Shown piece by piece: positions 16,390-25,481 of a stretch of 43,700 nucleotides of DNA; positions within the stretch are counted from its first letter, which is position 1; each line of letters starts with the position of its first letter. Under the pieces are notes generated by a model. The model worked only from the letters and a program-made list of their open reading frames with translations, was not told the origin of the DNA and searched no databases. Source of the DNA: an uncultured Chitinophagales bacterium (GTDB lineage: Bacteria; Bacteroidota; Bacteroidia; Chitinophagales; JAHDHT01); NCBI GenBank assembly GCA_938023075.1, contig CALHDG010000019.1:1-43700 (forward strand), given 5' to 3'. Made by a program: the position numbers and the translations under genes.

Positions 16390-18168
16390 TTGAGCAAATT
16401 GAATTCTATTAGAAATATAGCTATTATTGCCCACGTAGATCACGGCAAAACTACATTAGTTGACAAAATTATTCACGCATGTGAAACTTTAGACAAGCGA
16501 ACCGATCACGGTGAATTAATTTTAGATAACAATGATCTGGAACGGGAACGTGGTATTACCATCTTATCAAAAAACGTATCTGTTAATTATAAAGATGTAA
16601 AAATCAATATTATTGATACCCCTGGTCACGCTGACTTTGGAGGTGAAGTAGAGCGGGTTTTAAAAATGGCAGACAGTGTTTTGCTTTTGGTAGATGCCTT
16701 TGAAGGACCTATGCCACAAACCCGTTTTGTTTTGAGCAAAGCCTTAGAGTTAGGCTTAAAACCTATTGTAGTGGTAAATAAAGTAGACAAAGAAAATTGC
16801 ACGCCCGATGAAGTACAAGAAAAAGTATTTGATTTGATGTTTCAATTGGATGCCACCGAAGAGCAATTAGATTTTCAAACCATTTTCGGCTCTTCTAAAT
16901 TTGGGTGGATGAGTTACGATTGGAAAGAAAAGACGGATAACATCATACCTTTATTAGATACCATTTTAAAACACGTACCCGAAGCACCTTATAAAGAAGG
17001 TACGCCACAAATGCAAATTACTTCCTTAGATTTTTCTAAATTTATTGGGCGAATAGCTATAGGTAGAATTTACCGTGGCGATTTGGAAGCCGGTAAAGAT
17101 TATATGCTGATGAAGCAAGATGAGCAAAAGAAAGTCCGCATAAAAGAGTTGTTTGTTTTTGAAGGTTTGGGCAAAACGAAAGTACAAAAAGTAAGAAGTG
17201 GCGATATTTGTGCCATCGTTGGTATTGAAGATTTTGAAATTGGCGATTCTTTAACTGATATTGAAAAGCCCGAAGCCTTGCCAAGAATTAAGGTAGATGA
17301 ACCCACCATGAGTATGTTGTTTACCATTAACAACTCTCCATTTTTTGGTAAAGAAGGTAAGTTTGTGACTTCACGACACATTCGAGATCGCCTGTTCAAA
17401 GAAACTGAAAAAAACCTTGCCTTACGGGTTGAAGAAACGGACAGTGAAGATAAATTTAATGTATACGGAAGGGGCATTTTGCATTTATCCGTTTTAATTG
17501 AAACCATGCGCCGTGAAGGTTATGAGCTGCAAGTTGGTAATCCGCAAGTAATTATTAAAGAAGAAGATGGCGTAAAAAAAGAACCTTACGAAATATTGGT
17601 AGTGGATGTACCCGATGAATTTTCGGGCAAGGTAATTGAAATGGTAACCCAACGAAAAGGCGATTTGTTGGTAATGGAAAGTAAACGCCAAATGCAACAT
17701 TTAGAGTTTGATATTCCTTCGCGGGGTTTAATTGGTTTGCGAACTAATATGTTAACGGCTACTGCCGGGCAAGCGGTAATGACTCATCGTTTTAGAGCTT
17801 TTGAACCCGTTAAAGGCGAAATTCAAGGGCGGTTTAGTGGCGCTTTGGTTTCCAGAGAAGCCGGGCAGGCTTTAGCTTTTGCTATTGACCGCTTACAAGA
17901 CCGCGGCAAATTTTTTATCGAACCCGGCGAAAAGGTTTATGTAGGTCAAGTAATTGGTGAAAACACGCGCGGTAACGATTTAGCTATTAACGTAATTAAA
18001 GGTAAAAAACTAACCAATATGCGTGCCTCCGGCTCTGATGATAAGGTAAAGTTGGCTCCTAAAATTCAATTTTCATTAGAAGAGGCTTTAGAATATATCC
18101 GCGAAGATGAATACTTAGAGGTTACCCCGGTTAGTATGCGCATGCGTAAGATTCAGTTTGTGGCTTAA
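16390..18168 (+). CDS. typA: Ribosome-associated GTPase TypA/BipA
   Basis: A 592-residue translational GTPase. G1 is AHVDHGKTTL, G2 RERGITI, G3 DTPGHADFGGEVERVL, G4 NKVDKE. The EF-G-like domains and the family-specific C-terminus (GRGILHLSVLIETMRREGYELQVG, then ASGSDDKVKLAPKI) follow. TypA assists ribosome assembly and stress adaptation and binds 70S in the presence of GTP. It starts at TTG (TTGAGCAAATTG); no ATG precedes RNIAIIAHVDHG. Length is typical. Confidence 0.96.
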   Translation: MSKLNSIRNIAIIAHVDHGKTTLVDKIIHACETLDKRTDHGELILDNNDLERERGITILSKNVSVNYKDVKINIIDTPGHADFGGEVERVLKMADSVLLLVDAFEGPMPQTRFVLSKALELGLKPIVVVNKVDKENCTPDEVQEKVFDLMFQLDATEEQLDFQTIFGSSKFGWMSYDWKEKTDNIIPLLDTILKHVPEAPYKEGTPQMQITSLDFSKFIGRIAIGRIYRGDLEAGKDYMLMKQDEQKKVRIKELFVFEGLGKTKVQKVRSGDICAIVGIEDFEIGDSLTDIEKPEALPRIKVDEPTMSMLFTINNSPFFGKEGKFVTSRHIRDRLFKETEKNLALRVEETDSEDKFNVYGRGILHLSVLIETMRREGYELQVGNPQVIIKEEDGVKKEPYEILVVDVPDEFSGKVIEMVTQRKGDLLVMESKRQMQHLEFDIPSRGLIGLRTNMLTATAGQAVMTHRFRAFEPVKGEIQGRFSGALVSREAGQALAFAIDRLQDRGKFFIEPGEKVYVGQVIGENTRGNDLAINVIKGKKLTNMRASGSDDKVKLAPKIQFSLEEALEYIREDEYLEVTPVSMRMRKIQFVA

Positions 18169-18180
18169 TGGAAATTATTC

Positions 18181-19053
18181 ATGAGGTTTGTTGTTATTAT
18201 ACCCGCTTACAACGAAGAGGAATTTATTGCTTCTTGCTTAGATAGTATAACTAATCAAACTTTACTTCCCAATCAGCTTATTGTTGTTAACGACAATTCA
18301 ACTGACCAAACCTTATCTATCATAAAACAATATAAAGAGCAGTATGATTTTATAGAGATTGTTTCTACTAATGCCAAGGCTGTTCATATACCTGGCTCTA
18401 AAGTAATTCAAACTTTTTATAAAGGCTATGAAGCTATCTCAATAGATTATGATGTTATTTTTAAGTTAGATGCAGACTTAGTTTTTCCTGTAAATTACTT
18501 TGAAGATATCATTAAAGTATTTAAAAATGACAGTGCGGTCGGAATGGCAGGTGGTGTAGCAACCATACTCAAAAATGGTGCTTGGGAAATTGAAAACCTG
18601 ACTAATTTCGATCATATAAGAGGAGCTTTAAAATCTTACAGCAAAAACTGTTTTGAACATATTGGAGGATTAAAGAAAGACTTGGGTTGGGATACGGTTG
18701 ATGAACATTTATCTCGATATTTCAACTTTAAAATTGTAGTTGATCCAAATTTAAAAGTACAACACTTACGACCTACTGGTGAAAGTTATTCCAAAAACGT
18801 TGCTTTTAAGCAAGGGAGTGCTTTTTATAAGATGGGCTATGGATTGCTGTTGAGTTTTCTGGCATCTTTAAAAATGGCTTTAAAAAAAAGAAGTCTTACT
18901 ATGTTTATTGGCTACTTAAAAGGATATTTAACTGCTATTAAAAACAATGATCCTAAGTTTGTTAATAAAGAACAATCAAAGTTTATTCAAAAATATCGAT
19001 GGAAAAAAATATTGAATCGATATTTTTACTCCCGAGTCACAGCACTAATTTAA
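18181..19053 (+). CDS. Family 2 glycosyltransferase
   Basis: A 290-residue GT-A fold protein. It begins VVIIPAYNEEEFIASCLDSI, the nucleotide-sugar-binding opening of GT2, and carries FKLDADLVF with the DxD metal-binding motif near 97-102. GWDTVDEHLS near 183 likely includes the catalytic base region. No clear transmembrane helix except a hydrophobic stretch near 225-240. It starts 12 nt after typA. Sugar and acceptor are unknown; the gene is isolated from any visible polysaccharide cluster. Confidence 0.8.
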   Translation: MRFVVIIPAYNEEEFIASCLDSITNQTLLPNQLIVVNDNSTDQTLSIIKQYKEQYDFIEIVSTNAKAVHIPGSKVIQTFYKGYEAISIDYDVIFKLDADLVFPVNYFEDIIKVFKNDSAVGMAGGVATILKNGAWEIENLTNFDHIRGALKSYSKNCFEHIGGLKKDLGWDTVDEHLSRYFNFKIVVDPNLKVQHLRPTGESYSKNVAFKQGSAFYKMGYGLLLSFLASLKMALKKRSLTMFIGYLKGYLTAIKNNDPKFVNKEQSKFIQKYRWKKILNRYFYSRVTALI

Positions 19054-19217
19054 TGAAAGTCTGTTCATAGCTGCAATTATTTACATCTTGAGCAAATGAA
19101 AATATAGAAAATTGTAGGTTTTTCATGTTTGTAAGAAATTAGTTTCAAAAGTAAATCTAAATATAATTAAAAACCAAGATCAACAGTAAAATAGTTGATA
19201 TCTTACCTTTTACAATA

Positions 19218-20717
19218 TCAACCACTAATCAAAACCGTACCTTCTCGCCTCAAATCTCCACAACCATCTAAAACGCCCTTTTCGCTTCGGGTGGCGCAAT
19301 GTACGCCGCCGAAAAACATGGCTCGTTCTTTCCAAATGTTCAATTCTTCATCATTCATCAGTTTAATTGATTGGATGGATGCTTCATTTAAACCTGGTTC
19401 AACTTCCAGTTTGCCAAATTCTAAATGCATTCTGGGGTATTCTACCGCTTCTTGTACCGGCATCTTATATTTTACCATATTTTGGATAACCTGCATAATA
19501 GCCATTCGTATTCGGTTACTTCCGCCAGAGCCTAAAGCAGCTTCTACCCCAGCCTTACCTAAAACTAAGCTCGGCGACATCATAGAAGAAACCCGTTGAT
19601 TACAGGTCCAATTGTGGAAGCCTTCAGGTAACAAATCGGCTTCGCCTAATATATTATTGATCATAATACCGGTATGTGCGGGGCAATAGCCGCTGCCTTC
19701 ACCATGCGTTGTGGTGGTACTTGCGGCGTTACCGGCTTCATCAATTACACTAATATGGGTTGTATTACCGAGCATATTTAAGACTTCAACAGATTCGGTT
19801 AATCCTTGTGCCCGTATTTTTTTATCTAAACCTGCTTTCCGTTGCTCATTAATTTTTCGCATCGTTTTTACTGTAGTATTCCAATCACGTTTTGTGGCTT
19901 CGGTATCATCGGCTAAGCGCAAAGCTAATTCAATCAACGAGCCTCCTAAACTTGGTGGCGGATTAGTTAAGATAGTTTTACCTTGATATATAAAACTAAC
20001 CGGTTGCCGTTGTATAGTTTCGTAATTCAAAAAATCTTCGATAGTCAAATAGCCACCTCTTTCTGTACAATCTGCAACTATTTTCTGAGCAATTTCCCCT
20101 TCATAAAACTCTCTTATACCATGGTGTGCAAAATACTCGAAACTATCAGCAATTCTTTTTGCATAAGCAATGTCGCCTTCAACCAATAATTTGTTATTTA
20201 TTTTAAAGAAAAAATCTTCTTCATTAGCGTGCTCCCAAACAGGCACTACCATTTTGGCTACTTTCTCAGAAAAAGCAGAAAATTGAAAACCGTTATTGCC
20301 TAACTCAATTGCCGGTTGCAAGACCTCTTTAAAAGGCAAACGCCCCAACTGTTGCTGTATTTCAAACAATCCCTTAATGTTGCCCGGCACAGTCATCGCA
20401 CCTAAACCAATATGAAATTCTTGGGTTGCTCCACTAAAGTCAAAATCAATTGGAAAAAAATCAAGCTCTTCCACAGGACGTTTTTGTAAGGGAGTCTGCG
20501 AAAAAAAATCGTATAAAACCGGTTTATGATGAAGTTGTTGTGCCAAAAAAAAACCACATCCTCCTGCCGAAGTTAAGGTTGGCTCTGTAATAAAACTGGC
20601 AAAACAAGCCGCAACTGTCGCATCAAAAACATTTCCTCCGCTTTGCATGATGTCAATACCGGCTTGTGCCGTATATTTGTTGCCAGCGGCAATAACTCCT
20701 TTAGTTTTTTGGAACAT
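19218..20717 (-). CDS. ggt: Gamma-glutamyltransferase family protein
   Basis: A 499-residue Ntn-hydrolase precursor. Self-cleavage should occur before Thr319 in NTTHISVID, making large and small subunits. Other marks are SAGGCGFFL near 50-58, NPPPSLGGS at about 252-260, and SMMSPSLVLG and GSGGSNRIRM in the small subunit. Family members cleave glutathione and other gamma-glutamyl bonds. Unlike periplasmic E. coli GGT there is no signal peptide: the protein begins directly with MFQKTKGVIAAGN, so a cytoplasmic or non-classical location is likely. It is divergent from the DUF457 gene by 50 nt. Confidence 0.85.
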   Translation of the reverse strand: MFQKTKGVIAAGNKYTAQAGIDIMQSGGNVFDATVAACFASFITEPTLTSAGGCGFFLAQQLHHKPVLYDFFSQTPLQKRPVEELDFFPIDFDFSGATQEFHIGLGAMTVPGNIKGLFEIQQQLGRLPFKEVLQPAIELGNNGFQFSAFSEKVAKMVVPVWEHANEEDFFFKINNKLLVEGDIAYAKRIADSFEYFAHHGIREFYEGEIAQKIVADCTERGGYLTIEDFLNYETIQRQPVSFIYQGKTILTNPPPSLGGSLIELALRLADDTEATKRDWNTTVKTMRKINEQRKAGLDKKIRAQGLTESVEVLNMLGNTTHISVIDEAGNAASTTTTHGEGSGYCPAHTGIMINNILGEADLLPEGFHNWTCNQRVSSMMSPSLVLGKAGVEAALGSGGSNRIRMAIMQVIQNMVKYKMPVQEAVEYPRMHLEFGKLEVEPGLNEASIQSIKLMNDEELNIWKERAMFFGGVHCATRSEKGVLDGCGDLRREGTVLISG

Positions 20718-20767
20718 TTATCGTTATAATCTGTTATACTAATTGAAATAATTATAAGAGCAAGAAA

Positions 20768-21793
20768 ATGGATTCTTTAACTCAATTTACCTTAGGTGCT
20801 GCCGTTGGTGAGGCAGTGTTGGGGCGCAAGATAGGAAATAAAGCCATATGGCTGGGTGGAATTTTTGGTACGATACCAGATTTAGACGTAATGTTAAATT
20901 TCGCCCTGGAAACCACCGAAAAATTACGCATACACCGGGGCTTTTCTCATTCAATTATATTCGCAATTTTGTTTGGGGCTTTTGCCGCATGGCTGCTGAG
21001 TAAATTGTTTAAAAAAGACCAACTTGATTTGAAGCATTGGTATGCCTTTACTTTTCTAACACTCTTTACGCATCCTATTTTAGATTCTTTTACCACTTAT
21101 GGCACTCAACTATTTTTACCATTTACCGATTACCGGGTTGCCTTTAACAACATTTTCGTGGCTGATCTCTTTTATACCATTCCTTTATTAATCGGAGTAA
21201 TTGCTGCGCTGTTTTTTGCCAGACAACAAAACAAACGCCGTTGGGTTAATTGGTTAGGTATTGGCATTTCAAGTTTATATATGCTGTTTACTTTTGGAAC
21301 TAAATTTTACACCAATGGTGTATTTGAAAAAAATCTACAAACACAAAATATACCTTATGAACGATACACTACCAGCCCAACGCCCTTAAATGCTTTTTTC
21401 TGGGGAATAACTGCCGAAGGAAAAGATGGCTATTGGTTGGGGCATTATTCCATTTTTGATGAGTCAGACGATATTGAATTTACCTATTTAGAAAAACGAC
21501 CAGCCTTACGACAGCAATTGGGAAATAATAAACAGTACGAAACCTTAAAATGGTTTAGCAGCGATTATTTTATCTTAACCCAAAACAGCAATCGAATTGA
21601 TTATGTTGATTTGCGTTTTGGTCCAATGGATTATCAACAGATAGACCGGACTACTTTTCCTTTTTACTTTAAGATCTTTCCAAAACCAGATGGTATTCGG
21701 GTAGAAGAATCGAGAGAAGTTCCTGACTTTGATGGCACCTTTCGAGAGTATTTTAATCGCTTTTGGGCTCGGGTGTTTGGCAAGGTTGGATGA
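20768..21793 (+). CDS. DUF457 (YdjM-type) membrane-bound hydrolase-like protein
   Basis: A 341-residue protein opening MDSLTQFTLGAAVGEAVLGR and carrying PDLDV, HRGFSHSIIF and THPILDSFTTYGT: the His/Asp set shared by LexA-regulated YdjM-like metal-dependent hydrolases (DUF457). About four TM helices lie at 55-75, 85-105, 120-145 and 165-180. The C-terminal half is soluble and not assignable. Enzymatic activity is unproven for the family. It is followed 77 nt later by type I repeat copy C. Confidence 0.75.
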   Translation: MDSLTQFTLGAAVGEAVLGRKIGNKAIWLGGIFGTIPDLDVMLNFALETTEKLRIHRGFSHSIIFAILFGAFAAWLLSKLFKKDQLDLKHWYAFTFLTLFTHPILDSFTTYGTQLFLPFTDYRVAFNNIFVADLFYTIPLLIGVIAALFFARQQNKRRWVNWLGIGISSLYMLFTFGTKFYTNGVFEKNLQTQNIPYERYTTSPTPLNAFFWGITAEGKDGYWLGHYSIFDESDDIEFTYLEKRPALRQQLGNNKQYETLKWFSSDYFILTQNSNRIDYVDLRFGPMDYQQIDRTTFPFYFKIFPKPDGIRVEESREVPDFDGTFREYFNRFWARVFGKVG

Positions 21794-21870
21794 GTTTAAA
21801 TTAAAATACCCAACAAGAAATTTATTTTCTCTGCATTCCTAAACAATAAAGTACTTGACCTTTTTTTATA

Positions 21871-22001
21871 TTTTTTGAAGCGAAACTATGTAGCTTTGTA
21901 GTAAGGCTTGTCCCGCTTTCCGCTCAAATGCCATTTGCCTGCGCTACAAAGCCACTCAAAAATGGCATAACCGCTGCAATCGGGGCTAGTTTAAAAACTT
22001 C
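21871..22001 (+). repeat. Type I hairpin element, copy C
   Basis: T-tract, GAAGCG (21877-21882), then the 5' block GTCCCGCTTTCCGCTCAAATGCC, a distal stem ATGCCATTT/AAATGGCAT, and the 3' block ACCGCTGCAATCGGGGCTAG. It begins 77 nt after the DUF457 stop codon on the same strand, and is followed by the 37-nt repeat at 22034. Confidence 0.85.
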
Positions 22002-22033
22002 GGTTCTTCGTAAAAGAAAAACGCATGCGCTCC

Positions 22034-22070
22034 AAAACAGGAAAGTATCAACCACTTTGATGAACTTGTC
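22034..22070 (+). repeat. 37-nt repeat shared with 123-159
   Basis: 34 of 37 positions match 123-159, including both arms of the ATCAA/TTGAT hairpin. The interval from the preceding type I element is about 50 nt here and about 100 nt at the left end, where two TRCAA hairpins fill the difference. Confidence 0.6.
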
Positions 22071-22241
22071 AAATATTCGGTCAAATTATTAGAAATTAAA
22101 CATTTCTTTGCAAGTATAATAGGACTGATAAGATACAAAACGTATAATGTTAATAACGAAACAAAAACCCGTAACAAAATAGGGTTCGGATTTACTTATT
22201 AAAAGATAAACTGTTTTATTTGTAGCTTGATATTAGCAGAT

Positions 22242-24236
22242 ATGAAAAAAACTATTTTACTATTTATTTTAACTACCGCTATTGGTGTAGCAACCGCTCA
22301 AACCGTTCGTGTTGATTCTTTACAAGAAAGTACACCATTAATAACCTTAGACTCCATTGAAGTAACGGCAACTAAAATTCCGACTTCCATTAGTAAAACG
22401 GGTAAACATATAACGGTCTTTTCTAAAGAAGACATTCAAAAAATGCCGGTCACTTCGGTAGATGAATTGTTTCGATTTGCTGCTGGTTTAAATATCAACG
22501 CACGTCAGGCATTTGGCGTGCAAAGTGATATTGGTATAAGAGGCAGCACCTTTTCACAAGTATTAATTGTGGTAGATAATGTGCGTTTAAATGACCCTTT
22601 AACCGGGCATTTCAATAATAATATTCCAATACCTTTATCAGAGATAGAACAAATTGAAATTGTTCGAGGTCCTGCCGGTGCCTCTTATGGCTCCGATGCT
22701 GTAGGTGGTATGATTCATATCAAAACAAAACATTACGAGGCTAAACGTGCTGAAGATACCTTACAACTTACAGCACAAATCGGTTTAGGTCAACATCAAC
22801 TTTATTTTTCTGATTTAAATTTGCGGTATCAACAAAATAACATATTAGCCACTGCTGGTGTACAAACTAATATTGCTAAAGGTGAAGAGCTAACTAATCG
22901 AAACTTTGGAGTTTCTGGTGGTGATAGCTTGTATAACAATTATTTTAATGTACAAACCTATTCTGCCGCTTTAAGTTATTTTCTTGATGAGCAATATACT
23001 GTAAATTTTCGATCATCTATCGATCGTAGAGATTTCAATGCTAAATATTTTTATACGAATAATGAGCTTGATGAATCAGTTGAAAGTGTAAACAATTCCT
23101 GGAATCAATTAGGTATCCGGCGAAAAACAGACCAGGAAGTTTCAGAAGTTAATATCGGTTTAAAAACAAATAGAGATGAATATATTTTCAATCCATCTCC
23201 AAGATTTACAATTAATCAACACCAAACAAGGCAATTTCAACTTGGTTTAAACCATCAATATCATCTTTCTAACCTGGCTCAAATTGGGGGCGGTTTACAA
23301 TTTATTAATAAACGAATTAAAAGTAATGATAGAGGAAATCATGTTAATCGATCTATTGCGCTATATGCAGATGCCGTATATCCGCTAACTTTTAATACTA
23401 TGGCTAATGGTAGTTTGCGCTTAGAATATGATGGTAATTTTGGCTTTGAAGTACTACCACAGTTAAGTATATCTTATAATAAAACAAATTATATTTTGCG
23501 CGCTTCCGCCGGCAAATCTATTCGTGCTGCCGATTTTACGGAACGTTTTGTGTCTTCTACCATTTTAGATTTAACGCCGGGCAGAAATATTGGCAATCCT
23601 GATTTAGAAGCCGAACGCTCTTGGTCATTTGAAGTGGGTGGCGATTATTATTACGACCCTTCACTAAAAGGTTCTGCTACAATTTTCTACCGTACTTCAA
23701 AAAATTTGATAGATTACATTTATATTAATTCAAATACTATTAATAACATATATACTTTACAAGAAAATGAATTTTATTTTTATGCCATAAACGTTTCACA
23801 AACCCGTACTACCGGATTAGAATTAAATGTTAACAAACAATGGCAATTTAACAATTGGTTAACTATAAATGGACAATTTGGCTATACTCTACTTAACACC
23901 AATACACCTGGCACTCAAACTGTATCGAAGTATTTAGCTAACCACCCTAAGCATAATTTTAATTGGATAGTAGATGCCTCGATTCCAAAGTTTCAGTTAG
24001 TTTCAAATGCCAATTTCATTAATAGAAATGCTGATTTTTCGGAAACTATTGGAGCTGAAATTAAAAAGAATTACTTCATCACCAATTTTAAATTATTATA
24101 CAAACCTTTTGAAGATACTTTTGGTGTATTTTACAAAGTTCATAATTTAACCAACACACAATACAGTGAAATTTTAGGTGCACAAATGCCTGGTAGATGG
24201 AATATGTTTGGCATTCAGGGTAGTTTATCCAAATAA
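22242..24236 (+). CDS. TonB-dependent outer-membrane receptor
   Basis: A 664-residue receptor. A signal peptide (MKKTILLFILTTAIGVATAQ) precedes a short linker, the plug domain (DELFRFAAGLNINARQAFGV; DIGIRGSTFSQVLIVVDNVRLNDP; EIEIVRGPAGASYGSDAVGG) and a beta-barrel ending with an aromatic-rich last strand. The order and size (BtuB/cirA-like, no carboxypeptidase-like extension) suggest uptake of a small chelate or cofactor rather than a SusC glycan importer. I start at the ATG at 22242. No partner lipoprotein or ABC transporter lies next to it, so the ligand is unknown. Confidence 0.85.
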   Translation: MKKTILLFILTTAIGVATAQTVRVDSLQESTPLITLDSIEVTATKIPTSISKTGKHITVFSKEDIQKMPVTSVDELFRFAAGLNINARQAFGVQSDIGIRGSTFSQVLIVVDNVRLNDPLTGHFNNNIPIPLSEIEQIEIVRGPAGASYGSDAVGGMIHIKTKHYEAKRAEDTLQLTAQIGLGQHQLYFSDLNLRYQQNNILATAGVQTNIAKGEELTNRNFGVSGGDSLYNNYFNVQTYSAALSYFLDEQYTVNFRSSIDRRDFNAKYFYTNNELDESVESVNNSWNQLGIRRKTDQEVSEVNIGLKTNRDEYIFNPSPRFTINQHQTRQFQLGLNHQYHLSNLAQIGGGLQFINKRIKSNDRGNHVNRSIALYADAVYPLTFNTMANGSLRLEYDGNFGFEVLPQLSISYNKTNYILRASAGKSIRAADFTERFVSSTILDLTPGRNIGNPDLEAERSWSFEVGGDYYYDPSLKGSATIFYRTSKNLIDYIYINSNTINNIYTLQENEFYFYAINVSQTRTTGLELNVNKQWQFNNWLTINGQFGYTLLNTNTPGTQTVSKYLANHPKHNFNWIVDASIPKFQLVSNANFINRNADFSETIGAEIKKNYFITNFKLLYKPFEDTFGVFYKVHNLTNTQYSEILGAQMPGRWNMFGIQGSLSK

Positions 24237-24265
24237 ACTATTACCTAATATTATCGATAATGCTG

Positions 24266-24373
24266 TTTTAAGTTAAAAGCCTTTTTGATCTTATTGACGT
24301 AATCTAATTTTTCCCAACCAATGGTTTCGACAGTATTTTCGTTTACCTTAATCTTGTCTTTTTTCCTCTCCAT
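24266..24373 (-). pseudogene. Relic of the metK 3' end
   Basis: Thirty-six codons align without a gap to the last 36 sense codons of metK at 25485-25592: 87 of 108 bases and 25 of 36 residues are identical, including VNENTVETIGWEKLDY against [16 protein letters not shown]. Similarity stops at the Met codon, and upstream sequence is unrelated. The frame runs past metK's stop into four extra codons. It lies on the far side of the sulfotransferase gene, in the orientation of metK. Confidence 0.85.
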
Positions 24374-24622
24374 TGTCAGGATATTCTCAGAGAAGACTCT
24401 GATAAAATTGTTTTGTGACATACTTAATTTTGGAAGGATTTCAACATTCAGATAGTACATATTTAATAATTAAAATTTGTAATTAGATACAGTTATGTAT
24501 CATTTGGTTATCAACAATTTAGATAATTATTAATTCATTAATGAGTTAAGCTGAGTTGAGCTAATTTACTACTTGCTTTAATTGGCATAAAAATAGATAG
24601 TAAATCAGTTTAAAAAACATAA

Positions 24623-25474
24623 ATGAATAGCTATTTTATTGGCATAGGTGTGGCTAAAGCTGGAACAACTTGGTTAGGTGAATACTTTAAAAGTCATCCA
24701 GAAATTTGTTTTAGTCCAGTAAAGGAAATTCACTATTTTGATGCTTTGTATCTTAGCAAAAATAAAAAAATAGAAAATAAAAGAATTGGAAATATAAAAA
24801 ACAACCTCAAAAGACTCAACGTAAAAACCAATCAATCTGTTTTATTTAACTTACAGCAAAACTGCTTTTTTGTGCAGATGCTTTCCAACCCCCTTAACTA
24901 TCATAAATACTTTAATTGGCTAAAGAATGATGGTGAAAAAATTTGTGGAGAAATTACGCCTGAATATTCTTTATTAGGTCTTGAAGGATTTAAAAATATC
25001 AAAACCTTATTAAACAATCCTAAAATCATTCTAATATTGCGTAATCCTGTTGATAGACAATGGTCTCAAGTTCGATTTCACAGAAAATTTGAAACCCATT
25101 TGTTGTGTGATGAATACTTTATTAAATCATTGAATTTAAAACGGTTTATATTGTGGAGTAGCTACCAAGTAATTATTGAAAGGCTTTATTCAATATTTAA
25201 TAAACAAGATGTACATATCATTTTTTACGAAGACCTTTTTAATAAAAATTCTAATGAGATAGTTATCCAAAATTTATGTAGTTTTTTAGGTGTAACTTAT
25301 CAAAACCCACAACTTAAAAACAAAATCAATGTATCTCCTAAAGAAAAATTGAAAGCTAAATTGAGACGTTTGGGTATTCAAAAACTAAGTAAATCATACC
25401 AATACGTTTATGAAAATTTTGATGTATTGCCAAACAATTGGATGAGCGACATTAAACAAATAAAGAATATTTAA
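24623..25474 (+). CDS. Sulfotransferase family protein
   Basis: A 283-residue cytosolic-type sulfotransferase. The 5'-phosphosulfate loop is VAKAGTTWLGEYF near residues 10-22, and the 3'-phosphate site is ILILRNPVDRQWSQVRFH near 137-154 with its Arg and Ser. KEIHYFD supplies the usual acceptor-side His/Asp. It should move sulfate from PAPS to a sugar or lipid; the acceptor is unknown. Its stop is only 7 nt from metK's stop. The gene is flanked by metK on one side and a metK relic on the other, so it looks acquired. Confidence 0.8.
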   Translation: MNSYFIGIGVAKAGTTWLGEYFKSHPEICFSPVKEIHYFDALYLSKNKKIENKRIGNIKNNLKRLNVKTNQSVLFNLQQNCFFVQMLSNPLNYHKYFNWLKNDGEKICGEITPEYSLLGLEGFKNIKTLLNNPKIILILRNPVDRQWSQVRFHRKFETHLLCDEYFIKSLNLKRFILWSSYQVIIERLYSIFNKQDVHIIFYEDLFNKNSNEIVIQNLCSFLGVTYQNPQLKNKINVSPKEKLKAKLRRLGIQKLSKSYQYVYENFDVLPNNWMSDIKQIKNI

Positions 25475-25481
25475 TTTCCTT

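Noticed and set aside
24251-24460. 69-codon minus-strand frame as a real small gene
   Set aside because: Its conserved part is only the end of metK and its first half matches nothing recognisable; treated as a relic.
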